Below are positions 39,404 through 48,351 of a DNA stretch of 64,000 bases, one piece after another. The position numbers were made by a program, and so were the translations under genes. Source of the DNA: DATNIB01 sp035604685. GTDB lineage: Bacteria > Actinomycetota > Acidimicrobiia > Acidimicrobiales > RAAP-2. The notes under the pieces are model-generated. The model saw only the letters and a list, made by a program, of their open reading frames with translations. It did not search any database and was not told the DNA's origin. The first letter of the stretch is position 1. Each line of letters opens with the position of its first letter. The stretch covers positions 8,245-72,244 of the forward strand of contig DATNIB010000014.1 in assembly GCA_035604685.1 (NCBI GenBank), given 5' to 3'.

Positions 39404-40236
39404 CGCAGACCGAAGACCCCGCCCTCGGAGATCGCCCGGCTCCAGGGGCGGACCAGCGCGCGCAGTCGCGTCGCCTCGTCGGTCGAGAGCGCTCCCCAGG
39501 GCGCCATCGCCGCCTCGTCGGTCTGCTGCTCCACGCGGGCCCGCAGGGCTGCCCCCTCGTTGGTCAGGCGCTCGCCGTCGAACAGCCAGCGCGCGACGAG
39601 CCGCTGTTTGGCGGCCTCCCAGTCCGCCTCCGGCCAGGCCCGGGACCGCTGCAGTGCGTTGGGCGAGACCCCGGCGTCGTTGGCGCCGGCGTGGGTGATG
39701 AGCGCCTCGCATGGGTCGAGATTGGCGGTCACCAACGCCGCGATGTGGCCGTCGCCCCGGAACTCGCGCAGCAGGGTGATGGCGTGCCACAGGGCCAGGT
39801 GCGGCGGGTCGGGCCACGGGAGCTGGGCGTGCGCGGCGAAGAGCGGGCGTCCCTCGAGCGAGCAGGCGCGCGCCGCACGTTCGGCCAGAACGGCCGCCTC
39901 GACCACCTCGTCACCCGCAATCGCGTCTCCCATGATCTCCTTGAGTGCGGCGTCGGCCGCCGCGAGCCGGGCCTCGAGGATCCGCGCCGGGGACGCCTTC
40001 GCCCAGGCGCTCGGAATGGCGTGGCGGACGAGCGGCGGGTGGAAGTTGTAGAAGGTCGCGATCACGAGCTCGGGTCCGACCGCCCCCATCGGGGCCGAGC
40101 GGGACGCGAAGTAACCGTCGGTCCCCTCGATGCCGAGCTCGGCGTACGCGGCCGCCGCGTGGGGCGTGAAGTAGATGATGCCGTGGTAGGGCTCCAGGGT
40201 GCGCCACATCTTGCGGGCGAGCTCGGCGTCGGGCAT
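39400..40236 (-). CDS. SCO6745-like conserved actinobacterial protein
   Basis: 278 aa from the ATG at 40236; a GTG at 40260 adds eight residues. The opening ARKMWRTLEPYHGIIYFTP, then GYFASRSAPMGAVGPELVIATFYNF and the C-terminal QQTDEAAMAPWGAL are features I associate with SCO6745 family proteins, found across actinobacteria and annotated as helix-turn-helix-containing. Function is unknown. The protein is mainly helical with a hydrophobic core. It overlaps the end of the MBL gene by the shared CTAG only. Confidence 0.7.
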   Translation of the reverse strand: MPDAELARKMWRTLEPYHGIIYFTPHAAAAYAELGIEGTDGYFASRSAPMGAVGPELVIATFYNFHPPLVRHAIPSAWAKASPARILEARLAAADAALKEIMGDAIAGDEVVEAAVLAERAARACSLEGRPLFAAHAQLPWPDPPHLALWHAITLLREFRGDGHIAALVTANLDPCEALITHAGANDAGVSPNALQRSRAWPEADWEAAKQRLVARWLFDGERLTNEGAALRARVEQQTDEAAMAPWGALSTDEATRLRALVRPWSRAISEGGVFGLR

Positions 40237-40281
40237 CGGGCGATGGTAACCCTCCGGCACCGGTGACCACCGGTCCGGCAG

Positions 40282-40308
40282 GTGGCAGAAATCGTCATGT
40301 CTGTGGCA
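40282..40308. promoter_or_regulatory. Direct repeat GTGGCA, 21-bp spacing, upstream of GlxA regulator
   Basis: GTGGCA occurs at 40282-40287 and 40303-40308, exactly 21 bp apart, i.e. two helical turns, ending 35 bp before the regulator start. AraC-family proteins commonly bind paired direct repeats at this spacing, so this is a candidate autoregulatory site. Confidence 0.4.
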
Positions 40309-40343
40309 TTGCAGCCAAGCCGGACCTCCGTCATCATCGAGGC

Positions 40344-41321
40344 ATGACCCGCCGCGTGGTGTTCGTGGCCTTCGACGACTTCCAGATCCTCGATCTGACC
40401 GGCCCCCTGGAGGTCTGCTCGATGGCGTCCCGCATCGACGGTGGGCCGCACCCGGCCTACCGAACCGAGGTGGCGACCCTCGTGGGCGAGCCCCTGCGGG
40501 CGTCCTGCGGTCTCGAGATCCGGCCGGACCGGGCGCTTGCGGCGGTCCGGGGAGGCATCGACACGCTGGTCGTGATCGGCGGGGCCGGCACCCGGCGCGC
40601 CCTCGAGTCCCCCGAGCTGGTCGGCTGGGTCGGCCGGGCGGCCGGGCGGTCCCGGCGCGTCGTGTCGGTCTGCTCCGGCGCCTACCTGCTGGCAGCGGCC
40701 GGACTGCTCGACGGGAAGCGGGCGACCACCCACTGGGCCCACTGCGATCGGCTGGCCGAAGCGTTCCCGGCGGTCGTCGTCGAACGCGACCCGATCTTCG
40801 TACACGACGGGGACGTGTGGACCTCGGCCGGGGTGACGGCGGGCATGGACCTCATGCTGCGCCTGGTGGAGGACGATCTCGGTGCCGACACCGCCCGGGC
40901 CGTCGCCCGCGAGCTGGTGCTGTTCGTCCAACGGCCGGGCGGGCAGGCCCAGTTCAGCACCCAGCTGGCCGCGCAGCGCCCGGCCGCGTCGGCCCTGCGG
41001 GCGATCGAGTCGTGGATCCCGGACCACCTCGACGAGGACCTGGCGGTGCCCGTCCTCGCGGCGCGCTGTGCCATGAGCCCGCGCCACTTCGCCCGTGCCT
41101 TTCGGGCCGAGCTCGGGGTGACGCCCGGGTCCTACGTCGGCGCCATGCGGGTCGAGGCGGCACGCCGCCTGCTCGAGACGACCGGGCGGGGGATCGGCGA
41201 CATCGCCCGCGCCTGCGGGTTCGGCACCATCGAGACCCTGCACCGGTGTTTCAAGCGCACCCTCGGGGTGACACCCGGCCAGTACCGCGATCGCTTCAGC
41301 CCCGAGCGGCGAACGGCCTGA
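40344..41321 (+). CDS. GlxA-family AraC-type transcription regulator with DJ-1/PfpI domain
   Basis: 325 aa. Residues 1-190 form a class I glutamine amidotransferase-like domain (VVFVAFDDFQILDLTGPLEV, TLVVIGGAG, VVSVCSGAYLLAAAGLL with the nucleophile-position Cys). Residues 215-320 are the double HTH of AraC proteins: PVLAARCAMSPRHFARAFRAE and IGDIARACGFGTIETLHRCFKR. The layout is that of GlxA/ArgR2-like activators, which respond to quaternary amines or amino acids in known cases. A related DJ-1 gene follows 11 bp later, and an MFS exporter after that. Confidence 0.93.
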   Translation: MTRRVVFVAFDDFQILDLTGPLEVCSMASRIDGGPHPAYRTEVATLVGEPLRASCGLEIRPDRALAAVRGGIDTLVVIGGAGTRRALESPELVGWVGRAAGRSRRVVSVCSGAYLLAAAGLLDGKRATTHWAHCDRLAEAFPAVVVERDPIFVHDGDVWTSAGVTAGMDLMLRLVEDDLGADTARAVARELVLFVQRPGGQAQFSTQLAAQRPAASALRAIESWIPDHLDEDLAVPVLAARCAMSPRHFARAFRAELGVTPGSYVGAMRVEAARRLLETTGRGIGDIARACGFGTIETLHRCFKRTLGVTPGQYRDRFSPERRTA

Positions 41322-41332
41322 ACGGAGAGACC

Positions 41333-41965
41333 ATGCGCATCGTCATCCCACTGTTCGACGGGTTCACCGCGCTCGACGCGGTTGGTCCCTACGAGGTCCT
41401 GTCTCGGTTGCCCGGCGCCGAGATCGTGTGGACCGCGCTCAGTCCCGGCCCGATCCGCACCGAGCCGGGCGTGCTCAAGCTGGTGGCCGACGTGGCGACG
41501 TCGGAGATCGACGCCTGCGACATCCTGGTCGTGCCGGGTGGGCCGAGCTCCCGGGTTGCCGCCGAGGCCGGGCTAGCCGACTGGGTCCGCGCGGTCCACC
41601 CGACCACGCAGTGGACCACGTCGGTGTGCACCGGTGCCGACATCTTGGGCCTGGCCGGCCTCCTGCAGGGACTGGCGGCGACCACGCACTGGTCGGCCAC
41701 CGATCGCCTGGCCGACTACGGGGCGACCTACTCGACGGAGCGGGTCGTCGTGCAGGGCAAGATCGTGACGTCGGCGGGCGTGTCCTCGGGCATCGACATG
41801 GGCCTGCACCTGGCGTCGCTCATCGCCGGCGCCGAGACGGCCCAGGCCATCCAGCTGGGGATCGAGTACGACCCGCAGCCGCCGTTCGACAGCGGATCGG
41901 TCGAGAAGGCCGACCCCGCCATCGTGGAGCGCCTGCGGGCGCTGATCGCCGCCCGGAGCCGCTGA
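41333..41965 (+). CDS. DJ-1/PfpI family protein
   Basis: 210 aa; the ATG is preceded by GGAGAGA. It matches the N-terminal domain of the regulator upstream: IVIPLFDGFTALDAVGPYEVL, DILVVPGGPSS and TTSVCTGADILGLAGLL, with Cys in the elbow position, then TTHWSATDRLADYGATY and VTSAGVSSGIDMGLHL. Isonitrile-hydratase-like (InhA) proteins share this pattern, so hydration of an isonitrile or a similar reaction is possible. Likely the target gene of the GlxA-type regulator. Confidence 0.9.
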   Translation: MRIVIPLFDGFTALDAVGPYEVLSRLPGAEIVWTALSPGPIRTEPGVLKLVADVATSEIDACDILVVPGGPSSRVAAEAGLADWVRAVHPTTQWTTSVCTGADILGLAGLLQGLAATTHWSATDRLADYGATYSTERVVVQGKIVTSAGVSSGIDMGLHLASLIAGAETAQAIQLGIEYDPQPPFDSGSVEKADPAIVERLRALIAARSR

Positions 41966-42010
41966 CCCCCGTCTCCGTGGGGATCGACCGCGCTGGCCTA
42001 CCGTGGCGCG

Positions 42011-43309
42011 GTGTCAGCGGACACCACGCCCCGCCGCGAACCACCGACCACGCCGCGCTGGCGGGTCGACGTCGGCCCGCTCCGCCGGTCGCGCCAGTTC
42101 CGGATGCTGTTCGTGAGCCAGGGGGTCACGTTCGTCGGCACGATGATCACCGCGGTGGCGATCCCGTTCCAGGCCTACGCCCTCAGTCACTCGTCCTTGG
42201 TGGTCGGGCTGCTGAGCGCCGCCGAGGTGGTGCCGTACCTGGTCGTGAGCTTCGTCGGCGGGTCGCTCGCCGACACCCGCGACCGACGGTGGATCGTGCT
42301 CCTCACCGAGTTCGGCCTGTGCGCCTGCACCGGCGCGCTGGTGGAGAACGCCACCGTCGGCCACGGGCGCCTGTGGGTGCTCTTCGTGGTCGCCGCGCTC
42401 ACCGCCGTGCTGGGGGCCCTCGGCCAGCCCTCGCTCACGGCGCTCCTGCCACGGGTGGTCGCGCGCGCGGACATCCCGGCGGCCAGCGCCCTCACCTCGT
42501 TGCGCGGCAACGTCGGCCAGGTGGTGGGGCCCGCCCTCGCCGGGGGGCTGATCAGCTGGATCCACCTCGGGCCGACCTACGCGATCGACCTCGGCACGTT
42601 CGGGATCTCCCTGCTGGTGCTGTCCCGGATGGAGCCGGTGCCGCCGCTGGCGGATCAAGCGGGCGACGCGCGGCCGCGCCTGGCCGACGGTTTCCGCTAC
42701 GCGCGCGGTCGGCCCGATCTCCTCGGCTCCTACGCGGTGGACATGGCCGCCATGTTCTTCGGCATGCCCGAGGCCCTGTTCCCGCAGCTGGCCACGCGCT
42801 TCGGCGGTGCCGCGGTGCTCGGCCTCCTCTACGCGGCGCCGGCGCTGGGCGGGCTGATCGTCAGCGTGACGGCCGGCTGGGTGGCGACGGTGCGCCGACA
42901 GGGCCGCGCCATCGTGCTCGCCGCGGGATCGTGGGGTCTCGCGATCGTGGTCTTCGGCCTCGCCCGCTGGCTCTGGCTGGCTCTCGCCGTCCTCGTGATC
43001 GCCGGCGTCTTCGACATGGTGAGCGGGCTCATGCGTATGACGTTGTGGAACCTGACCGTCCCCGACCTGCTGCGCGGCCGAATGGCCGGCATCGAGCTCG
43101 TGAGCTACTCATCGGGGCCGGCGCTCGGCAACGTCGAGGCCGGTATCGCCGAGAGCCTGGTCGGGCTCCGCACGTCGATCGTCTTCGGCGGGATCGCCTG
43201 CGTGGTGGCCACCGCCGTGGTAGCCCTCCTGTTGCCGGGCCTGTGGCGCTCGGACAGCGGCCGCCCGTCGATCGACGCGCCGGAGCGGCCAGCGCAAGAG
43301 GACGGCTAG
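42011..43309 (+). CDS. MFS transporter, EntS/MefA-like
   Basis: 432 aa from a GTG. Twelve membrane segments are expected; the first is FRMLFVSQGVTFVGTMITAV and the MFS loop appears as GGSLADTRDRRWIVLLTEF. Other features are SALTSLRGNVGQVVGPALAGGLI and GLMRMTLWNLTVPDLLRGRMAGIE, typical of the DHA3/EntS branch that exports siderophores, macrolides or other hydrophobic compounds. It follows the DJ-1 gene by 45 bp. Its TAG stop shares CTAG with the convergent gene downstream. Confidence 0.9.
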   Translation: MSADTTPRREPPTTPRWRVDVGPLRRSRQFRMLFVSQGVTFVGTMITAVAIPFQAYALSHSSLVVGLLSAAEVVPYLVVSFVGGSLADTRDRRWIVLLTEFGLCACTGALVENATVGHGRLWVLFVVAALTAVLGALGQPSLTALLPRVVARADIPAASALTSLRGNVGQVVGPALAGGLISWIHLGPTYAIDLGTFGISLLVLSRMEPVPPLADQAGDARPRLADGFRYARGRPDLLGSYAVDMAAMFFGMPEALFPQLATRFGGAAVLGLLYAAPALGGLIVSVTAGWVATVRRQGRAIVLAAGSWGLAIVVFGLARWLWLALAVLVIAGVFDMVSGLMRMTLWNLTVPDLLRGRMAGIELVSYSSGPALGNVEAGIAESLVGLRTSIVFGGIACVVATAVVALLLPGLWRSDSGRPSIDAPERPAQEDG

Positions 43310-43593
43310 GGCCGGAGGGCGCAGCCGTCCCAGTAGGCTACGGGCCGCTTCCTCCTGCGCCCTCGCAGCTCGATCGCGAGCTCGGCCGGACCCGCTCCGG
43401 GCGCGGCGAACAGGACCGTGAGCGAGCCCGATGACAGGGTTCTGTACGGGGCGAGGTCCCGGGGAGCCTCGGTCGCGGCCTCGAGCATCGTGATCTGGCC
43501 CGTGCAGCAGCGGTGGGTGCGCGAGCGGACGTAGAGCACGCCGCCGGCCTGGGCGATGTGTGCTCTGGCCTCCTCGCTCACCACGATGTTCAT
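43306..43593 (-). CDS. Small conserved protein, 95 aa, HesB/IscA-like pattern
   Basis: The sequence begins MNIVVSEEARAHIAQAGGVLYV and has a Cys pair (HRCCTGQ) and a late Cys in DGCALRP, i.e. three Cys in positions that loosely mimic the Cys-(x)-Cys-Gly-Cys of HesB/IscA iron-sulfur carriers. The beta-rich core fits, but I cannot confirm the family. The longer frame that begins at 43824 was not used because its extra residues are low complexity. Confidence 0.6.
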   Translation of the reverse strand: MNIVVSEEARAHIAQAGGVLYVRSRTHRCCTGQITMLEAATEAPRDLAPYRTLSSGSLTVLFAAPGAGPAELAIELRGRRRKRPVAYWDGCALRP

Positions 43594-43849
43594 GCACGGC
43601 ACGCTATTGCGTCGCCCTCCCGCACCGGTGTCGCCACCGGCCGTTGCTGAGCGTGCCCCACCACCCCAGCTTGGAGGGCGAGGGGACCTTCGGCCGACCG
43701 TGGCTCCGGGCGGCGAGGGATACGGGGTGACCCACCGCTCGAGCCGGAACCGATTCCCTTCCACCGCCATCGTCGGGCGCTCCCGCCGCCTCCCTCCCAC
43801 AGAGCAGGCTAGACAGGACGCCAACGCGCACGCGAGGAGGACGGCCAGG

Positions 43850-45046
43850 ATGGCAGTGGCGGTCGGTGGGAATGTCGAGCCGGGCTACGAGGCGGTCCGC
43901 GACCGCTTCATGGCCAATTTCGAGGAGTTGGGCGAGGTGGGCGCGGGCTTCTCCCTCTACGTCGACGGGGCCCAGGTGGTGGACCTCTGGGGCGGTACCG
44001 CCGATCAACACGGCGAAAAGCCCTACGACGAGGACACGCTCCAGCTCGTCTTCTCGACGACGAAGGGGGCGACCGCAGCGTGTGCCAACCTGCTCGCGCA
44101 GCGAGGGGAGCTCGACGTCGACCTCCCGGTGGCCCACTACTGGCCGGAGTTCGCGCAGGCCGGCAAGGCGCGCCTGCCGGTTCGCTACCTGCTGTGTCAC
44201 AAGGCCGGACTGCCCGTGTTCGAGGGCTCGCTCAGCGCGGAGGAGGTGTTCGCCTGGGACCCCGTCATCCGGGCGCTCGAGTCGTCCCCGCCGATCTGGG
44301 ATCCGGGTTCGACCCACGGCTACCACGCCGTCACTTACGGCTACCTGGTGGGCGAGGTGGTGCGGCGGATCAGCGGCAAGAGCCTGGGCACCTTCTTCCA
44401 CGACGAGTTCGCGCGGCCCCTCGGCCTGGAGTTCTGGATCGGCCTGCCCGAAGAGCACGAGCACCGGGTCGCCAGGCTGGTCGGCGCCTTGGCCGGGGAC
44501 ACGCCCGGCGACGGCGAGGCGTCGGTGGCCGTCCTGCCCCCCGACTCGCTGATCATACGGGCGACCACGCTCAACGGCGCGCTCGACGGACTGGAGCACG
44601 GGTTCAACAACCCTGCCCTCATGCGGGCGGAGATGCCTGCCGCCAACGGCATCACCAATGCTCGCTCGCTCGCCCGCTTCTACGCGGGCCTCATCGGAAC
44701 AGTCGAGGGCGGGCCTGCCGGGCCGCTCCTCAGTCCGGTGCAGGTGAACAAGGCCCGGACCCGCCAGACCGAGGGTCGCGACCGGGTGCTCTCGTTCCCC
44801 GGCCTGGACATCGAGACCGCGTTCGGGCTCGGGTTCTGGGCGGCCAGCCCGATGTCCCCCTTCGGCGGGGCGCCGGGGGCCTTCGGGCACTCGGGGGCCG
44901 GCGGGTCGGTGGGTTTCGCCGACCCGGACCAGGGCATCGCGGTCGGCTACGTCATGAACAAGATGATGCAGAACGTCCTGGGCGACCCCCGGAGCCTGGG
45001 GCTCATCCAGGCGAGCTACCAGGCGGCGGGCCGGCCCCTCGCCTAG
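43850..45046 (+). CDS. Class C beta-lactamase-like serine hydrolase (EstB type)
   Basis: 398 aa from an ATG with GAGGAGG 11 bases upstream; earlier in-frame starts only add low-complexity sequence. The S-x-x-K nucleophile motif is FSTTKGATA, the tyrosine motif is in HGYHAVTYGYLVGEVV and the third element is FGHSGAGGS. It lacks a signal peptide, so a cytoplasmic esterase is more likely than a cell-wall or antibiotic-hydrolysing enzyme. The 256-bp gap upstream contains one copy of a sequence also found near 19.2 kb. Confidence 0.9.
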   Translation: MAVAVGGNVEPGYEAVRDRFMANFEELGEVGAGFSLYVDGAQVVDLWGGTADQHGEKPYDEDTLQLVFSTTKGATAACANLLAQRGELDVDLPVAHYWPEFAQAGKARLPVRYLLCHKAGLPVFEGSLSAEEVFAWDPVIRALESSPPIWDPGSTHGYHAVTYGYLVGEVVRRISGKSLGTFFHDEFARPLGLEFWIGLPEEHEHRVARLVGALAGDTPGDGEASVAVLPPDSLIIRATTLNGALDGLEHGFNNPALMRAEMPAANGITNARSLARFYAGLIGTVEGGPAGPLLSPVQVNKARTRQTEGRDRVLSFPGLDIETAFGLGFWAASPMSPFGGAPGAFGHSGAGGSVGFADPDQGIAVGYVMNKMMQNVLGDPRSLGLIQASYQAAGRPLA

Positions 45047-45101
45047 GAGTGTGGGGCGCCCCGGCTCGACGGTGCGATCCGCGCCGAGCTCGGGGACTGC
45101 C

Positions 45102-46283
45102 TCAGATGGTCGCCCCCGACGTGGCGTCGCCGGGGCTGTAGGAGTGGGCGCCGGTGCCGGCGAGGGTGCCCTGGTCGACGATGAGGTACTCCTCGCGGAT
45201 GGGGCGGTCGTCGAACCAGCACTCCAGGATCTCCCTCGTCCCGGCCGCGTAGCGGGCCTGGGCGGAGAGGGACGAGCCCGAGATGTGCGGCGTCATGCCG
45301 TGGTGGGGCATCGACCGCCACGGGTGGTCGGCCGGCGGCGGCTGGGGGAACCACACGTCACCGGCATACCCGGCCAGCTGACCGCTCTCCAAGGCGCGGA
45401 CGACCGCATCACGGTCGCAGATCTTTGCCCGCGCCGTGTTGACCAGGTAGGCGCCACGCTTCATGCGGCCGATCATGGCGTCGTCGAAGAGGCCCTCGGT
45501 CTCGGGGTGGAGCGGCGCGTTGATGGTCACGACGTCGCAGAGGGGCAGCATCGTCGCGGTGTTCTCGTGGAACGTGAGGCCGAGCTCGCGCTCGACCGAC
45601 TCGTCCAGCCGGTGCCGGTCGGTGTAGTGCAGGTGCACGTCGAAGGGCCGGAGGCGCCGGAGCACGGCCAGCCCGATGCGGCCGGCGGCCACCGTGCCGA
45701 CGGTCATGCCCTCCAGGTCATAGGAGCGGGCCACGCAGTCGGCGATGTTCCACCCGCCCTTCAGCACCCACTCGTGCGAGGGCAGGTAGTTGCGGACCAG
45801 GGACAGGATCATCATCACGACGTGCTCGGCCACGCTGATGCTGTTGGAGAAGGTGACCTCGGCCACCGTGATGCCGTGGTCCATGGCGGCCTGCAGGTCG
45901 ACGTGGTCCGACCCGATCCCGGCGGTGATCGCGAGCCCCAGCTTCGGTGCCTTGGCCAGGCGCTCGGCCGTGAGGTAGGCGGGCCAGAAGGGCTGGGAGA
46001 TCACGACGTCGGCGTCGGCCAGCTCGCGGTCGAGCACCGAGTCGGGTCCCTCCTTGTCCGAGGTCACGACCAGCGTGTGGCCCCGAGCTTCTAGGAACGG
46101 GCGCAGGCCCAGCTCGCCCGAGACGCAGCCGAGCAGGGCGCCCGGCTCGAAGTCGACCGCCGACGGGGTGGGGGTGCGCTGCCCGTTGGGGTAGCGGCGG
46201 ATGACCGGCAGGTCGTCGCGGGCGGCGGGCGGCGGGTACCCGTCGACGGGGTCGTCGTAGAGGACACAGACGATCTTGGCCAT
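45102..46283 (-). CDS. fdh: NAD-dependent formate dehydrogenase
   Basis: 393 aa from an ATG at 46283 with GGAGAG upstream. FDH-specific features: MAKIVCVLYDDPVDGYP, TPSAVDFEPGALLGCVSGE and GHTLVVTSDKEGPDS at the N-terminus. The NAD fold follows with GTVAAGRIGLAVLRRL, the catalytic Arg lies in NAPLHPETEGLFD/NTARAKICD and the catalytic His in MTPHISGSSLSAQARYAAG. It oxidises formate to CO2 with NAD+. This is the metal-free, single-subunit enzyme of methylotrophs and actinobacteria, so no electron-transfer subunits are needed. It is monocistronic. Confidence 0.96.
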   Translation of the reverse strand: MAKIVCVLYDDPVDGYPPPAARDDLPVIRRYPNGQRTPTPSAVDFEPGALLGCVSGELGLRPFLEARGHTLVVTSDKEGPDSVLDRELADADVVISQPFWPAYLTAERLAKAPKLGLAITAGIGSDHVDLQAAMDHGITVAEVTFSNSISVAEHVVMMILSLVRNYLPSHEWVLKGGWNIADCVARSYDLEGMTVGTVAAGRIGLAVLRRLRPFDVHLHYTDRHRLDESVERELGLTFHENTATMLPLCDVVTINAPLHPETEGLFDDAMIGRMKRGAYLVNTARAKICDRDAVVRALESGQLAGYAGDVWFPQPPPADHPWRSMPHHGMTPHISGSSLSAQARYAAGTREILECWFDDRPIREEYLIVDQGTLAGTGAHSYSPGDATSGATI

Positions 46284-46525
46284 GCTCTCTCCTCGGGTCT
46301 TCATGGCGCGTTCGCGCCGCCGCGGTTATAGCGCCACCGGGACCATTCCGGCCCGCGCCGTCCCGGTCTCGCGGGGAGTGCCGGCCGCGCGGAGGAATTG
46401 GTCGTCCCAGCTCATCCGGAGTGATCGGCGGCACCGAATCCCCTCCGACGGCCAACGGGCCGTCGTGGCGCATCGGCCATCGGTCCGGCCCGGGTTTCCC
46501 GGGCCGTCCGAGAGGGAGGTTGGAC

Positions 46526-46819
46526 ATGGAGCAGGTCGACCGCAGGACGTTCATCAAGCAGGCTTCCACGGCCGTCGGGGTGGCCGGCGCCGCCGCGGCC
46601 ATGCCGGGCCTGCCCCGGATCCTCTCGACCGGCGGCGCGCTGGTGGCCGCCCCGAGCCACACCCCCGGGATGGATGCGGGGACCAAGCTCGACGACCCGA
46701 TCGTGGCCCACGTGGCCAACCTGCAGACGGGGGAGATCCACCTCTTCTTCGGCACGCACAAGGTGACCCGCCACGACCGCGGCCTGGCCGCCCAGCTCTA
46801 CCGAGCCACGAAGAAGTAG
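46526..46819 (+). CDS. Small Tat-signal protein, 97 aa
   Basis: The ATG has GGGAGG upstream. The twin-arginine motif DRRTFIKQA is followed by VGVAGAAAAMPGLPRIL, a standard Tat leader with a possible cleavage after the Ala/Gly run. The mature part (GTKLDDPIVAHVANLQTGEIHLFFGTHKVTRHDR) is a short conserved motif found as a stand-alone protein in actinobacteria; I cannot name it. It precedes DUF4331 by 109 bp and may share its transcript and export route. Confidence 0.7.
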   Translation: MEQVDRRTFIKQASTAVGVAGAAAAMPGLPRILSTGGALVAAPSHTPGMDAGTKLDDPIVAHVANLQTGEIHLFFGTHKVTRHDRGLAAQLYRATKK

Positions 46820-46928
46820 CCAGCCGAGCCACCTGGCGGCCGGCGTCTCGGTCGCCGTTCGAATCTCGCCCACGCAGGTCCCGCTGGGGCCTGCCTCCTA
46901 GTCACGCCGAGACCCACTGAGGAGCGTC

Positions 46929-48350
46929 ATGTCGTCACACCGAGAAGCCCCCGAGATCGCGCAGGACCCCGTCGCCGACAGCACGGACCTCTATGCGTTC
47001 GTCAGCCCCGACGTGGGCGGCACGGTCACCATCCTGGCCAACTACGTCCCGCTCCAGGGTCCGGCGGGCGGGCCGAACTTCTACCAGTTCGGCGACGACG
47101 TCCTCTATCAGATCCTCATCGACAACAACGGCGACGCGCAGCCCGAAATCACCTACCAGTTCCAGTTCACGACGGTGGTCGAGAACCCGAACACCTTCTT
47201 GTACAACACGGGTCCGATCGCCTCGCTCGAGGACCCGCACTGGAACCGCCGCCAGAGCTACACCGTGACCCGTATCGACGCCTTCGGCTCCCACCTGCTG
47301 GCGTCGGGGCTGTCCTGCCCACCCTGCAACATCGGCCCCTTGTCGACCCCCAACTACGGGGGCCTGGCCGCCCAGGCGATCCACGGGCTCCCGGGCGGCG
47401 GGTCGGTCTTCGCCGGGCAACGGGCCGAGGGCTTCTACGTCGACCTCGGCGCCATCTTCGACCTGGGGGACCTCCGACCGTTCGCGGCGGCCCACACGCC
47501 GTTCGGCATGTCACCGCTGTCGAACGCGGGCGGGGTCAACGCCACCAAGAACGTCAACGTCCACAGCATCGCCCTGCAGCTGCCCATCTCGCTCTTGACG
47601 CGCGACGGTTCGACACCGACCGACGTCACCGACCCGCGTGCGACCATCGGGGTCTGGACGACGGCCAGCCGCCAGCAGGTGCAGGTCCGTGGGCAGGGCG
47701 CCTTTGATTCGGGCCCCTTCGTGCAGGTCTCGCGGCTCGGGAACCCGCTGGTGAACGAGGTGGTCATCCCGATGGGTCAGAAGGACTACTGGAACACCCA
47801 GTCGCCGGCCGGCGACTCCCAATTCCAGGCGTACTACACCCAGCCCGAGCTGGCCGGCCTCCTGCCCGTCTTGTACCCGGGGGTGTTCCCCAACCTGGGT
47901 GCCCTGGTGGCCTCCGGGGCCGCCCGCGCCGACCTGGTGGCGATCCTGCTCACCGGCATCCCGGCGGGCGTCGTGCCGGGCTTCCAGAACACGACGGGCA
48001 ACACGCTCGCCGACATGCTCCGGCTCAACATGGCGATCCCGCCGGCGGGCAGCCCCAACATCTTCGGCCTCATCGGCGGCGATCCGGCCGGGTTCCCCAA
48101 CGGCCGGCGGGTGTTCGACGACGTCACCACGATCGAGCTGCGCGCCATCGCGGGAGCCACCTACCCGCTCGTAGCACCGAGCTACTCGGCCGACGGGGCG
48201 GCGGGAGCCATCTACCACATCGTCAACTCCAACGACCCGTCGGTGATCGGGACGGAGAACTACCTCGGGAGCTTCCCCTACCTGGGTCAGCCCTACGCAG
48301 GGTTCGACGTCCCGGCCGACAACAGCCCGTCCATCCTCTCGTCGTACTGA
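46929..48350 (+). CDS. DUF4331 family protein
   Basis: 473 aa. The family opening SSHREAPEIAQDPVADSTDLYAFVSPD is complete, followed by VTILANYVPLQGPAGGPNFYQFGDDVLYQI and an extended beta structure with a few Cys (GLSCPPCNIGP). The C-terminal part has ADMLRLNMAIPPAGSPNIFG and GFPNGRRVFDDV, both typical. No signal peptide is seen; the mature protein starts directly at MSSHREAP, which also occurs in other members. Function is unknown. It sits between a Tat-peptide protein and a coupled 116-aa protein. Confidence 0.88.
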   Translation: MSSHREAPEIAQDPVADSTDLYAFVSPDVGGTVTILANYVPLQGPAGGPNFYQFGDDVLYQILIDNNGDAQPEITYQFQFTTVVENPNTFLYNTGPIASLEDPHWNRRQSYTVTRIDAFGSHLLASGLSCPPCNIGPLSTPNYGGLAAQAIHGLPGGGSVFAGQRAEGFYVDLGAIFDLGDLRPFAAAHTPFGMSPLSNAGGVNATKNVNVHSIALQLPISLLTRDGSTPTDVTDPRATIGVWTTASRQQVQVRGQGAFDSGPFVQVSRLGNPLVNEVVIPMGQKDYWNTQSPAGDSQFQAYYTQPELAGLLPVLYPGVFPNLGALVASGAARADLVAILLTGIPAGVVPGFQNTTGNTLADMLRLNMAIPPAGSPNIFGLIGGDPAGFPNGRRVFDDVTTIELRAIAGATYPLVAPSYSADGAAGAIYHIVNSNDPSVIGTENYLGSFPYLGQPYAGFDVPADNSPSILSSY

Positions 48351-48351
48351 G

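Noticed and set aside
43556..43849. Upstream extension of the class C serine hydrolase
   Set aside because: No fold-related sequence and overlap with the divergent small gene; the ATG at 43850 follows GAGGAGG.
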